Below are positions 43,911-56,219 of a stretch of 64,000 bases of DNA, one piece after another (position 1 is the first letter of the stretch; each line of letters begins with the position of its first letter). The translations under genes and the position numbers were made by a program. A model generated the notes under the pieces. That model was given only the letters and a program-made list of their open reading frames with translations. It ran no database searches and had not been told where the DNA came from. The stretch is from Berberis thunbergii (lineage: Eukaryota > Streptophyta > Magnoliopsida > Ranunculales > Berberidaceae): assembly GCA_003290165.1 (NCBI GenBank), contig QNQO01000677.1, positions 248,001 through 312,000 on the forward strand, given 5' to 3'.

Positions 43911-43963
43911 TGAGTATGATAATGGAAGATTGACTAGAAGTAGTGGAAGTATGATAATGTCCT

Positions 43964-45978
43964 TTATTGATAATATTTTTTAAGGTGTTCTACACATGGC
44001 CACATAAGACTTCTTCCGTCTACATCTTCCAACCAATATGTTTGTGGCCTATTGACCTCGGTCACTTTGTAAGGCCCTTCCCATTTCGGGTTCAGCTTAC
44101 CGGTGCCCGATTCCTTAGTGTTCTGCTGAGTCTTCTTGAGTACCCAGTCCCCCACTTTAAATTCATGTGGCTTGAATTTCTTGTAGTAGTACTAAGCAAT
44201 ATTTTGTTGGTAGGCAACTATTTTGGTAGAGGCCTGATTTTTCCTTTCTTCGAGGAGGTCCAAACTGACACTCAGGGTTTCGTCGCATCTTCCAATCTAA
44301 ACTCTTCTATCTAGAAAGTCTGACACTTCGAGTTCTACCGAGACCATTGCTTTTGACTTGTAAGCTAGGGCAAAAGGAGTTTCTCTGGTGGGGGTTCATT
44401 TGGTTGTCTAATATGCCCAGAATATCCCTGGTAATGCTGATACCCATTTCCCTTTGGTTGCGTCAATTTTCCCTTTGAGTACTTCCAAAATTGTTATATT
44501 GGTGACTTCCGCCTATCTGCTGGCTTGCGAGTGCCCTGGCGACGAGAAATGGTGGCTGATGCCAAGATATTTACGTAGTTTTTCAACCTTACTGCCTTCA
44601 AATTGGGTTCCATTGTCGCTGACTGGTATGTCGGCTTTTTCGCTGTCGTCTCAGGGACATTGTAGTAATTCAAATATTTTGAATCGACCTGCTGCGTTGT
44701 TGGCCATTTCACGGTGAGCTATCACCTAAGATCTTTGCGCGCTGTTGAATTCTCCCATGACCTAGTTGACTACCAGGCACGCGGTTAGTTCAGTTATCCA
44801 GATCCTCTTTGTGAGTTTCATGCCAAACAAGAAGGCCTCGTATTCTGTTTCGTTGTTTGAGGCTGGGAAACTAAACATGACCGCCTTCTCCAGGGTGAAG
44901 CCACCTGAAGAACGGAAAGTGATACCAACTCTGCTTCGTTTTACTGTGGATGACCCGTCAAAACGCATGATCCATCTTTCTTCATTTGGTCCCTGTTCTG
45001 AGCTGTCGGGCTCTAGTTCTCTGCTACCAGTAAATTCGGTGATGAAGTCTGCCAATGCTTGGGCTTTGATAGTCATTCTTGGAACGTAGTTGATATCAAA
45101 TTGTCCTAGTTTCACCGACCATTTAACCATTTTGCCATATAATTCTTGCTTGTGCAACACTGTGCGTAGTGGATGTTTGGTCAGGGCCATGATAGAGTGG
45201 GCCTGAAAGTAAGGCCACAGCTTCTTGGAGGAGATGACCAGTGCCAAAGCTTGCTTCTCTAAATCCGGGAAATTTTTTCTGCTTTTATGAAAGTTTTGCT
45301 AGCGTAGTACACTAGTCTTTGTACCCCCTTATTGTTCCGTACAGGAGTTGAACTGACGGCATGATTTGAGACAGCTAGATATAAGTAAAGTGTTTCTCCT
45401 TGGACTGGTTTTGAAATTAGCTCGATACACTCCATGTATGACTTTAGGTTCTGGAAGGCATGCTTGCAATTTTCATCCCATTTGAAGCACTTGCTTCCTC
45501 TGAGAATCTTGAAGAAAGAGAGACACTTGTCGAATGATTTAGAAATAAACCAATTGAGTGTTGCCACCTTCCTGGTCAGGCTCTGAACTTCCTTGATGGA
45601 GGTAGGGGACTTCATAACAAGAAAAGCCTGGATTTGCTTTTATTCCCATCTGGTTTACTATGTAACCTATGAACTTGCCTGACTCAATCCCAAACGTACA
45701 TTTTTGTGGATTGAGCTTCATCCAATACTTGCGGAGCTGGCCGACTGCTTCGACAAGATCGAATATTTGATCTGGGTTATGCACGTTCTTGACCAATATG
45801 TCATCTATGTAGACTTCTATGTTCCTTCCAATTTGGTTCCCGATCAACCGGTTCACGAGCTGTTGATATGTTGCACCGCATTCGTGAGACTGAACGACAG
45901 CACCCGATAACAGTATATTCCTTTTAAGGTTATGAAAGAGGTTTTCTCTTAGTTTGGGGGTGCATCTATATCTGATCA
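43964..45978 (-). pseudogene. T2 pol: RT, RNase H, integrase C-terminus
   Basis: From 45978: RT palm (GATYQQLVNRLIGNQIGRNI, VYIDDILVKN with the YIDD catalytic site, LRKYWMKLNPQKCTFGIESG), connection (LYLYLAVSNHAV), RNase H (45247-44762: YFQAHSIMALTKHP, ALADFITEFTGS, MRFDGSSTV, NNETEYEAFLFG). From about 44700 the integrase resumes only at DNGTQFEG and continues to KWEGPYKVTEV and HLKKYYQ (stop 43964). RNase H C-terminus, integrase zinc finger and its first Asp are deleted. Frameshifts lie at about 45900, 45620 and 45290. RT is cut at its N-terminal third by the junction with T3. Confidence 0.85.
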
Positions 45979-48433
45979 AATAAACAAGACCATGGAGGTG
46001 TATATTGACGACATCCTAGTCAAGAGCCTACATTAAGATGACCACATCAAAGACCTCGAGCAAGCCTTCTATCAGTACCGAAAGTACAAAATGGAGTTTA
46101 ACCTAGAAAAATGTACGTTCAGGGTGAAATCAGGGAAATTCCTTGATTATATGGTCAATCAGAAAGGGATCAAAGCTTATCTGAAACAGATACAAGCACT
46201 CCTCAACATGCAATCACCTAACAACATCAAAGGTGTACAAAGCCTCAACAATGGGATAACAACCTTGAAGAATGTGAAAAAGCTTTTTAAAGCCTAAAGG
46301 CGTACATGGGAGTACTGAACTACTGTCAAAACCAAAACCATGTTAAACATTGTACTTGTATCTGTCAGTGTGAGAGCATGCAGTTAGCTCGACTCTAATA
46401 TGAGAGGAGAACGACACACAAAAGCTTGTCTATTACGTTAGCAAGACATTTGTGGATGCAGAAGTTAACTACCCATCCATGGAGAAACTAGCACTCTCCC
46501 TGGTCGTATCTTCAAGAAAACTGCGACCATGCTTCCAAGCCCACCCCATCACTATTATGACCGAATAGCCACTTTGGTCGATATTGCACAAACCAGAGTT
46601 GTCTAAAAGAATGGTGAAATGGGCATTAGATATCGATCAGTTCGAGGTCAGGTATGCTCCTAAGACTGCAATAAAAGCTCAGGCATTAGCAGACTTGATC
46701 ACTGAGTTCATAGGTGTCAACGAACATCGACTAGAAAACAATCAAGAGAAATAAATCACTGAACCAACTGCTCATGAATGAATTATGCGCTGCGACGGAG
46801 CATCCAACGAGAAGGGAAGTGGAGCTAGAATAATTATGTACAACTCAGAAGGAGTGACCTTGGAAAAGCCAATAAAATTTTGTTTCAAAGCCTCAAATAG
46901 CAAAACCGAGTATGAAATAGTAATAGCTGGATTATAACTGGCCAAATACCTCGGAATAAAAGAAGTCAGCATTTTCACTGACTCCAAATTGATAGTCAAC
47001 CAATTGAACGACGAATTTCAAATAAAAAATGCACTTATGAAATGCTACCATCAAAGGGCTAGTGAACTGATTGAAAGCTTCAAAGTAATAACCATTCAAC
47101 GATGTGCAAGAGCGGAAAACGAAAGAGCATACAACTTGGCCAATGAGGCATCATGTGCTGAAAAAATCGACAATCCACTCATCACAGTACAATAGAGCTC
47201 AATCCTGGAGGACCAAGCATAAGAAACATGTACAGCGGATCAGGAGAGCCCGTAAAATGGAACACTATCAACGGATAAAACGAAAGCCCATAAACTACGA
47301 AACAAGCAGCATGATACACACTGATTAATGACAGACTCTACAGAAGGTCTTTCACAGGTCCACTGCTCAGATGCCTTTCACTTAGCGACGCCAACTATGT
47401 CCTACGAGAAATTCATTTCACCATATGCGAGAACCATCCAGGAGGGAGAACATTAGCTCATAAAGCCTTAACATTGGGATACTATTGGCCGACAATACAA
47501 CAAGATGCAAATGAAATATTTTAGATTTGCGACAAATGTCAACAATTTGCTTTGTGCACTCACATGTCAGGCCAAAACCTAATCCTGATGAGTAGTTCGT
47601 GGCCATTTGCGCAATGGGGAATGAACATCGTAGGGTCACTTCCAGTATCCAATAGAAAGAAGTTCCTTCTTATGGCAGTAGATTACTTCATCAAATGGGT
47701 AGAAGTAGAACCATTGGCAAAGATTGGAGAATATCAAATTGAAAACTTTCTCTAGAAGGACATAATATGCAGATTTGGAATCCTCAAAGTAATTGTCACT
47801 GACAATGGAAAACAATTCGAAGGCAAGAAAACAAAAATTTGTTATAAAACTAAAACATCAAACAATATTTCTCAACACCCACCCACCCACAAGTTTACGG
47901 ACAAGCAGATGTGACCAATAGAACAATTCTAGAAGCAATAAAAAAGAAGCTCAAAGCATCAAAAGGATTGTGTGTGTCTGAATTGTATGGCATCCTCTGT
48001 GCTTACAGAACAACGAAGAGAACTCTGACCGGAGAAACACCATTCGCACTAGCATACAAATCTAAGGCAATGATACCAGTAGTGATTGGCATGCCAACAT
48101 TTAGAACCGAAGAGTTCCAAACAGAAGATAACAACGAAGCACTACATGTCGAATTAGACTTTCTCGATGTGAAATGAGACAAAGCTTTGATCAAAGTAGT
48201 GGCCTTCCAACAAACAATGATTAGTTACTACAACAAAAAAAAAACCTCGCACATTCAGCAAGGTCTAACTCAATACAAAAGAACCAAGCGCGGGTAAACT
48301 AAATCCAAACTGGGAAGGACCATACAAAGTGGTGAAAATCAACAAACCAGGAACACACTGGTTAGAAGATTCAAAGGTTGAACAACTCAAATGACCATGA
48401 AATATCGAACATTTGAAAAAGTATTATCAATAA
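45973..48433 (+). pseudogene. T3 pol: RT 3' part, RNase H, integrase
   Basis: Begins at DQINKTMEVYIDDILVKS (YIDD kept), then LEKCTFRVKSGKFLDYMVNQ, connection and RNase H fragments (46480-47195: TDSKLIVNQLNDEFQIKNAL). Integrase runs 47330-48433: CDKCQQF (zinc finger half), SWPFAQWGMNIVG, AVDYFIKWVEVEPLAKIG, VTDNGKQFEG, YGQADVTNRTILEAIKKKL, end HLKKYYQ. Two catalytic residues differ from the family: MDIVG reads MNIVG (D to N), and GQAE reads GQAD (E to D). Many stops in addition. Confidence 0.85.
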
Positions 48434-48479
48434 ACTTCCAAATTCCAAGAATCCTTTGTCTAATGCTCCAATAATCTGA

Positions 48480-49190
48480 TCCAGTTAGGATGTCAAAGTT
48501 AGACTAGGAATTTACTCGTAAACCTTCTGGCCCAACTAACATGTCGGACCATGAAGTGTACTTAAAAGTCAGGACGTGTGAGTCAGACTTACTCGTAAAC
48601 ATTTTGGCCCAACTATAATGTCGTACCACAAAGTGTACTTAAAAGTAAGAACGTATAAGTCAGACTTAACTGCAAACCTTCTGACCTGACTAACATGTCG
48701 GACCATGAAGTGTAATTAAATGTCAGGATGTATATAAGTCAGACTTACATGTAAATCTTCTAACTCGACTAACATGTCAGACCACGAAGTGTACTTAAAG
48801 GTTAGGACGTATAAGTCAGACTTACTTATAAATATTTTCGCCCGACTAACATGTCGGACCATGAAGTGTACTTAAAAGTCAGAACGTATAAGTTAGACTT
48901 ACTCGTAAATTTTCTAGCTCAACTAACATGTTTGACCATGAAGAGTACTTAGAAGTTAGGACGTATAAGTCAAACTTACTCGTAATCTTCTGGTCCAATC
49001 ACCTTGACGGACCACAAAGTGTACTTAAAAGTCAAGATGTATAAGTCAGACTTACTGATAAAATCTTTTGATCTGATCACCATGTCAGAACACGAAGTGT
49101 ACCTAATAAGTCTGGACATATAGGTCAGACTTAGTCAAAATGTATAGTTTGATTACAATGTCTGATCACAAGACATCAAAGTAATCAGAA
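48480..49190 (+). repeat. T3 3'-region tandem array, about 77-bp unit
   Basis: GTGTACTTAAAAGT or a variant recurs at 48556, 48633, 48710, 48789, 48866, 48943, 49019 and 49097 (76-79 bp apart). Unit landmarks: ACATGTCGGACCA, AAGTCAGGACGTATAAGTCA, GACTTACTCGTAAA. It follows the pol stop by 50 bases. Not related by eye to the T1/T2 unit. Confidence 0.93.
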
Positions 49191-49470
49191 CAACCAACCA
49201 AGAAACAAGTTCAAAAGCAGGAATTCAGCCAAGTCTGAACTACGAAGTTAGATGAAAATAAACAAAACTCAAACAAAAAAATCAGACTATATTTACTATC
49301 TACGACTAAATCGCAAGGTTAGCCTAGACAGTACAAGTAAGACTACAACTACAATAATTTCCAAGGACATTATATTAGAAGAGACATGCGAATCAGACAA
49401 CAGTCATTACGAAAAGACAAAGCAACAAAAATCACATAAGTATCAACAAAAATGAATATTCATTCATTTT

Positions 49471-51352
49471 CTATTTTGTTACATCCGGGGAAAAATATGC
49501 AACAGCTGGAGAAGCGATAGTGGAGGTAATCGAAGCATCACTAGCAGGGATAGTCGGAGGAGGTTGAACATTGACTTCAACAACATGGTCAATGGGAGAA
49601 GATGAAGTTTTGTCTTTAAGACCTTTTTCTTCAACAATAGGAACAGATGGTGGTGGAGTTCTATCTCCACCAACAAGATCGGTAAAAGGAGACAAGGTCT
49701 TGACGAATGCGGCAGGATTGGAGGCAGGAGAGACATTTGTCAACCGGATCACTTGGTGGATCTGGAACACATTCATCATCGTCATCGTCCTCAAAGACTT
49801 GGTTAGCCAAGCCATGATATTTTGACATATTGCGACCTTCCTCCGATGGTGTCAATCTTACCATCAACAACCTTTTTCTATTTTTCCACTTCTGTCGCCC
49901 TCAACGTATCCGTAATCACTGAAAGCTCATTCTTAGCCAAAACAAGTTCTCCTTCAACCATGGAAAACATCGCAAAAATTTGTGCCTTAACAGAAGCAAG
50001 TTCAGTGGTCAACAACACTACTCGTTCCTCAACAGTCTTATGACAAACAGAATGCTCATCAGCAATACACATTGCCTCATCATGGAAAGCCATTTCACTA
50101 GATAACTCACTCTTGACAACATCTAACCGATCTTGCAGACTGTTCATCTCCTTCTCTGATACAACAAGTTCAGCAACAAACTTGTCTCGGACAGACTCTG
50201 CTTCCTTTAACGAAGCCCGAGCAACATCAACAACCTTCTCCTGCTCAACATGTTCTGCCTTCAGCTTATCAGCTTGGTGTAAGACATGAGAAAGCAACAA
50301 CGCCTGCCCCACCATTTTCTTTTCCACAACTGACACATGATCACGTGCAACCTTGTAATCTGACCCCATCATCCCAGCATAAGTGAGACGATTTATCCCC
50401 TCCATTATCTGTTCAAGGCCTTGGTAGAGGTGCTCACTAGGTTGACACACTGGCATCAGGACTCTCTCAACCAATCACTTATGCCACAAGGTGATACGAT
50501 TATGTGCGCCATCCTACACGTCTATCTCTGAAATCCAGTTGAACTTCCCATCCAAATTAATATGGATCTCTCTAGGGACAAACTCGTTCCAACCGATCTG
50601 TGGATGAATAACAGTGTGATTCGAAAGAATTGAAGTCCCACCTCTGGTAACTGGATCAACAGTTGGGACGATAATGATGACAGAAGCACTAGTACTGTTC
50701 TTTTTCAAAACAGCAGCAACAGGTGTGGGACGAGCAGGAGGAGAAACAAACAACTTCGCTACATCAGCAACACGAGTTGGTGAAGGAGGAGGAGGAAACT
50801 TGGAGCTTTGACCACGGTCAACTTCAACCTCATCAAAAGAAGAATCGTAATCAAAATCAACAATGGTCTTCTCACTGTTTGGATTACGAAACAACTCCAT
50901 TGCAAGTTGTGTCATCTTATTATTGATGACATGAACATCATCACCCGAAAACTTGGCGAGATCGGGCTCGCAAACAATAGAAACAAGAATCTTCTCATAC
51001 TCGTTTAATGGATGAGAGAACTCCACCTTACTTCCATCCACATCCTGATTCTGGTCTTCAACCTCCTAAACACCAAGATGGGCATCGTCTTCATCACCAT
51101 TCCCAGCAGAACTCGGGTGAGAAACAACCTGAGCAGCCCTCAGAGCAGAACCAACAAGTCTCTTTCATTTTGAAATACGACCAGGGCTAACCAAAGTACT
51201 AGAAATCAGCCTCTTCGACAAGCTGGCAGGCCTAAGGGCCTTCCTCTTCCTAGTGGTCGAGCCAGCACCACCAACAGCAATATGAGCATTGAGATCCATA
51301 ACTTTTTGGGTGGAGCTCACTTTCCATCAATGCTAGCAGTAGCATCATGCTC
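49471..51352 (-). pseudogene. T3 antisense ORF, C-terminal part (coiled coil)
   Basis: After the 3.84-kb insertion, the minus strand has a basic motif (STTRKRKALRPASLSKRL, about 51260-51210), then the long frame 51041-50514 (starts MDGSKVEFSHPLNEYEKILV), then 50474-49878: LEQIMEGINRLTYAGMMGSD, VLHQADKLKAEHVEQEKVVD, LASVKAQIFAMFSMVEGELV, strongly heptad-like over roughly 150 residues. It ends ...ATEVEK at 49878 with a less certain tail to 49471. T0 has matching words (HLMEGVTHLTYVTVMELDCK). This is the best preserved piece of the ORF in the window. Confidence 0.72.
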
Positions 51353-51361
51353 ATCCGTGTC

Positions 51362-53190
51362 ACGCCCCGATTTTCGAGAAAAACGAAAATCCTAAAATTC
51401 ACGTAGGATTATCCGTTTCCCCAAGACTCGGGAAGTGAAATTCAATAACAACAGAAACATTTAGCAGCAATGACAAAATATAATTTAGAAAATAGGAACA
51501 AACTAAATTTTTTTTAACAAAACTCTAACCAGGAAAAACTGACGTCGCTAGCCCCACTAGCGGAACTCCCATAACGCTGCTCAAAAGTCTCTAAACCTGA
51601 AAAGCTAATCGGCTACATTCCCAAAGAAATGTACCCAAGAAGCAAAAGCTCACTTGGGTCAGCAATAAAGCTGGTGTGAGAAATCTTCATTCCAAAAATC
51701 AATAAAATCACACGTGATAAACATCAAGCGAAACACAAACAACAAACCATCACACCAATAGGTAGTTCCTCAACGAGGCAAAGGTGTGATGTAAGAAAAC
51801 ACAGTCCAAAGAATTTAGTTCCTCAACGAGGCAATCATATCATCATCATAATATGTAAATATGCATTTACCTGTACTTACCCTATAGGAGTTAACTATGG
51901 CAAGTCGGACTTGCAGAAATATTAGTAGACTTGCCATCCTGCATAAAAAGAATTAGAAACAATACAACGTCATTTATTCTTTTTATTTGAATTAGGTTCA
52001 TCTTTTTAACGGATTGATCACTCAGACGATACCACATTCGCACCACCTCCGTGCCGAACATACATACCCGTATGCCTCTCTCATATAAAGGAGGACTACT
52101 CCGTCATCCATGCCCAAGTGGGGACATCACATACAGACATGCATCGCGGATACCCCTAACTATATGAGTACCAAAAGCCACCCTTGGGCTATCAATGCGC
52201 ATAAACTCACGTCACATTTTTGACGGATAAATATCAAAGCCTATTTTAGGCATACAAACTCACCACGTTTCCGCAAGACTAACCCGAAGGTTATTTTAGT
52301 TTCTCTAGTAAGAAATGGGTGCCCCAACTCCGCAAGACGACCCGCAGGTCATTTAGTTTCTCTAGTAAGAGAGGGGAAAGCATAAACAAAAGAGATGTGG
52401 TAGTTCTAAGTGATACAAGCCCAAGTGGTTTATATTTTCAGAAATCAAGGCTTACCAATATCATTTATTTTTGATAATTCAAAATTCTTCCACAATGACA
52501 TTTTGTCATACATGAATTGATTCACAATCTATTCACCCACATTTTTGGGAAAAACATAGCATATTCATTAATCATGCTATGTAACAATATGGCAATCAAG
52601 CCACTCCTTGATTCAAATATCCAAAATCTTCATCATGCATAAACAAGTCAATATGCATACAAATCTCCAAATTTATCACAATGCATTAATATTCATCAAC
52701 TATTCAAACACCAACCAAACAAAGTCACACCCAATCCAGAAAATGGTAAACATGGGTGACCCCAAATATGAACTCAGTAAGCTAGGAAAATCTCACACAT
52801 CAAACAGATCACAAATATTGGAGAGCAAACGTTTGCAACACAAAACACCACAAATAATGCAACCTCATTCTCAACATGTCTAAAATCTCACAATTGGATT
52901 TCCTGAAATGAAACTCGTCATTTCCATACAAGCAATATACATACAGTATACTGAATTGCTCATCCAAAGATAAAAAGGGCTAAGAGTTTCACTTACACCT
53001 TACACCCAAAATCTTTGAAATGGGATTAAAATCAAGCAATATAACAAGCCTAAGAATCCAATCCAAAATCATCAAGGACACACAAATACCGGTCCTCACA
53101 CCGCCAAACCAAAAATCCAATTCATAACCACACATTCTCGCAACGAAACTCACAAACCCCATCATCAAATCCTCACAAATACAATCACTA
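51362..53190. other. Left non-coding part of the 3.84-kb element
   Basis: No gene. Contains two copies of TAGTTCCTCAACGAGGCAA (51764 and 51818, about 54 bases apart) and paired phrases (CCGCAAGAC...TTTCTCTAGTAAGA at about 52270 and 52330). ORFs such as 52608-52883 look random. Confidence 0.45.
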
Positions 53191-53313
53191 ATTTAGTCAA
53201 GAAACAAGGATTTGCAAAATATACAGAAATAAGAAAACTCACAGTAAAAGAGAAAGAATGAAGAAAACTCACTGAAATTTCCCGAATAGCAACCGCTACT
53301 GCTGCTTCCACAA

Positions 53314-53793
53314 CTACTCCCTCTCAAGCAGCTCAGCAATCCCATTGTGCTTCTCTGTCTCAAAGATAAACCGGTAGAATATGTTGTTGATAGATTTCCT
53401 AATGAACGGTCGGTGCACCATGAACTTCCCATAAATGCGGTGGAGAATAGTCTTCAAGTACTCCCTCTCACGTTGATCCTCAGAGTCAAAGAGATCAAGC
53501 AACCTCAACACAAACGAGTGATCGATATATCTCTTTGCCAACTTAGCATTAGTCTTTGTTGAAGCAACAAACCTAAGCAGGAACTCATACACAATCTGCA
53601 AATAAGGCCAAGCTGGTTCCATTGTGGGTTCCTCCTCTTCTGCATCATAAGCTTTGGCAGCTACAGACGCAAACTTCTTGGCCAAATTCAACTTATTCCC
53701 AGACAATGCTTGCTGATTCGAACCCACATTGTTACTCCTAGAAACACCCGAACCAGAATTTAGACCTTTCCCACTCTTCGAGTTAGAGTTCAG
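53314..53793 (-). pseudogene. Captured PP2A B' (B56) regulatory subunit fragment
   Basis: The frame runs from about 53793: Ser/Asn/Gly-rich, then [110 protein letters not shown], and stops (LLERE then TAG). This is the central part of a plant B56-type subunit, which targets protein phosphatase 2A to substrates. Only about 100 of about 450 conserved residues are present and they are nearly undamaged, which suggests a late capture. What precedes EEEEPTM is not the usual B56 N-terminus and may be another source. Confidence 0.9.
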
Positions 53794-54126
53794 TCCATGC
53801 TGATATTACTTCATTTACAAAATCGGCACCCATAATCTCTGCCACTTTAGCAGCTACATAGTGCTGCCTCGCTCAAAGACTGGTCGTGTTAAAAGCTGAT
53901 TTTTGGAGATATCACTCACCCTGAGGCAACTCATTGGCAGAGCTCATATTATTTTGCATATTTTCCTTCTAATTCGAGCACTGTTGGATTCCTTGGAGAT
54001 ATATGCTCAGTGCTCTGTTGGTTTTTCGTGATAAGTTATTGAAATGGGTTGGAGAGAAGAGAGGTGGTGCGTGAAGAAGATGAGATTGAAATGGTTCAGA
54101 GAGTGACCGAAGAATCTCTGAACGTT

Positions 54127-54309
54127 TCAGAGAAGAAATCCCCTTCCACGTGAGGCTTTAGATTTAAAAGAATGGCCACTTCTGCTCTCAACGCCTGGGT
54201 ATGAAGAACCCTCACTGCCTGATTGTGGTTGCAAGTTGCAGAAACCATTGCAAGAAGAAAGGAAGAAAGGGAAGAAGAAGAAGAGTACCTTGCTCGGTTG
54301 TTGGTTCAC
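54127..54309 (-). other. Unrecognised frame between captured genes
   Basis: 60 codons ending SFKSKASRGRGFLL; same orientation as its neighbours. No family recognised. A second stretch, [13 protein letters not shown] near 53980, is also unassigned. Confidence 0.25.
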
Positions 54310-54399
54310 ACCTTCTTCACTCAGTTGGTCTCGTAGCTCTTGCTATCTCAAAGTGGCTTCGAAAGTCGATATCAATAATCAAACGTTCTGAACTCCCAC

Positions 54400-54802
54400 C
54401 ATCACGATGAATGAACACATCAATATATTCATGATCACCTCCAGGGACCTTCCCGCATTCAATTTCAAGGTCTGATTCAAATCCCCGTTAACAGCCTTCA
54501 AAGATTTCTTCGCATCGTCAACTGAATCAGCATTTTCAGCAGACTGCTCACTCATCACTATGTCCTTGTCATCAGAATTCTTTGCATGTCCATTAAGCCC
54601 AAGATCTGAGAAAAACCATCTCTGGTTCTGAACAATCCGAGCCTAACTCCTTCGAAACAACATCGTTGAGGGCCGACTGAACCTCATTAGGAGACGGCGT
54701 CGCCTTGGGTACCTTTACCCGTTTCACAGAAGGGGCAGAGGAACAACATGCAGAAGGCAGAGATTGCTTCGATGAAGCCGAGCTTCTCCGGGTTTCCACC
54801 AT
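54400..54802 (-). pseudogene. Captured N-terminus of a plant AAA-ATPase-like protein
   Basis: ATG at 54802: MVETRRSSASSKQSLPSACC then SSAPSVKRVKVPKATPS. The MVETRRSSxSSK start and the KR-K motif are typical of the disordered N-terminus of a family of large plant AAA-type ATPases. A 1-base shift near 54610 leads to NSDDKDIVMSEQSAENADSV and LKAVNGDLNQTLKLNAGRSL to about 54440. The ATPase domain is absent. Family assignment rests on a low-complexity region, so it is moderate. Confidence 0.5.
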
Positions 54803-55205
54803 CTAGCCGATTCGATTGGACCCCTTCAAAGGTTTCAATAAAGGGGGGTAAACGACCCCAGCAAGATTGAATCTTTATGAATCCAAAGGTGGTCGACCCC
54901 TTTGAAGCGATTTCAACGAAGATTCGATCTAAATAAATGATTTTGGTGTTTCAGAGGGAGAGAGACCAAAGAAGGAAGAAAGGAGGTGAGGTTAAGGGGA
55001 AAAAGAAGGAGAAAGAAAATAGGGTTTTCTCTTTATGTAGTGTGGGTGGCTATTTGCCCCCACTAAAATTCTGAGAACACCCGCCCTTTAACTAATCAAA
55101 TAAAATCCTAATTTCGAAATTCACATTCAATTAAATGTAACCCTATTTTATTTAATTCAAAATAAAATAAAATAGTTTTATGAAATTGAGGGGTGTTACA
55201 ATCCG

Positions 55206-55904
55206 CCTCATCAGAGATGACGACAGTGCTAGCAAGAGCAACACTGACGTCAAAATTTCAATACTCAATAAACATAGCACGCTCCACGTCGTACATAGTG
55301 TACAAACCACTACGCTCGATGACACCCCGAACAAGAAAATCTCCAAAAAAACACGAGGACTTGCTCATGGATTCCTTGCTCCACTGAAGTCAGATGCAAT
55401 TTAGTCCACTTCCTGAGTCCCGAAACGTCCACAAAATGGGCTAGTTGCAAAGCTTGAAATATCCAGAATCCATGGAAGCATAAAACCAAGGCCTCGCCCA
55501 GGACCTGTAATCGTCATTAAGCTTCCCCATACAAAAAGGAAAACGGATAAAGCAAGTACAGCTTATGCTCATCCTAAGCTTCACCATAAACTGCAACGTC
55601 TTCTCGGTCAAATGAATGACGGATTGAAAGGCTTGCACCATGGTTGCAATCATTACACGTCAGCCATAAGATCTCTGGCACTGGAAATTGAATACCAAAT
55701 TTGAAGATTGTAGGATTGAGTGTAATGTAACCAGGCTTCAAACGAGCATGGGTCTCACCAGCCTTGGGCAAAACAAACTCCAAATTAGACAAGAGAGAGA
55801 ACGTATGATGAATATAGTCTAAAACTCCTTGATTTGCCTGGCTAGGTTCGAAGAATGCCTTATAGACATCAAACTCTTCCCCACTCAGAACTCTATTAAA
55901 ATCC
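55206..55904 (-). pseudogene. T3 antisense ORF, N-terminal part
   Basis: ATG at 55904: MDFNRVLSGEEFDVYKAFFE, then GVLDYIHHTFSLLSNLEFVL, AGETHARLKPGYITLNPTIF, FGIQFPVPEILW. This is the Transposase_28-like N-terminal domain also seen in T0 (IRHDYSLSANLEIVLPEKGD, GYISLYPGMF). Start and spacing agree with T0. Broken by shifts from about 55650. The frame upstream (56206-55905) is leader read-through. Confidence 0.72.
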
Positions 55905-56205
55905 ATGAAAAAAATTGTGCAAGATAGAGAATGAAGTAAGAAAAATAAATTTTGAAAATGGAGATAGCATAAAGAAGGAAACACACATCTTTTCCACCAT
56001 TTCATTGGGTTGCGAAATGAATAGAAACTAATCAGAAGACGTATGAGACATGATGGCTGCACGAAATACCAAAAATTGAGCCGAAATGAACAAACTAATG
56101 GGGCAGCGAAATAGAAACTAAATTGACAGTTGTTAACAACATTTAATGTTGTGCAGAAAAATGATGACAAATATGAAAAGCCAACCGCTGAAGAGTTAGT
56201 GGGCA

Positions 56206-56219
56206 TGCAAGGGAGTAGC
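56206..56219 (+). promoter_or_regulatory. T3 polypurine tract
   Basis: GCAAGGGAGTAGC immediately before the 3' LTR. Confidence 0.65.

Larger units (their letters stand above)
38968..45978 (-). mobile_element. T2: inverted, 5'-truncated Tat-type element inside T3
   Basis: On the minus strand: pol (45978-43964), tandem array (about 43910-42740), antisense ORF region, polypurine tract, 3' LTR (39669-38968). It sits in the T3 leader; the base string GGGGC (38963-38967) flanks the LTR. Its 5' LTR, gag, protease and RT N-terminus are missing, and its RT is joined head-to-head to T3's RT at the palindrome TGATCA (45973-45978). Confidence 0.82.
51358..55200. mobile_element. 3.84-kb TG...CA element carrying host gene pieces
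   Basis: Starts TGTCACGCCCCGATTTTCGA and ends GAGGGGTGTTACA. Perfect 5-bp TSD ATCCG at 51353-51357 and 55201-55205. I find no second LTR and no transposase or pol. The TG...CA ends with a 5-bp TSD fit a large solo LTR (some plant chromoviruses have LTRs of several kb that begin TGTCACG). The ends are also imperfect inverted repeats (TGTCACGCCCC versus TGTAACACCCC). Host gene pieces occupy 53314-54802 on the minus strand. It splits the T3 antisense ORF. Confidence 0.75.

Noticed and set aside
48480..49190. CRISPR-like array
   Set aside because: Full-length 77-bp tandem repeats without unique spacers.
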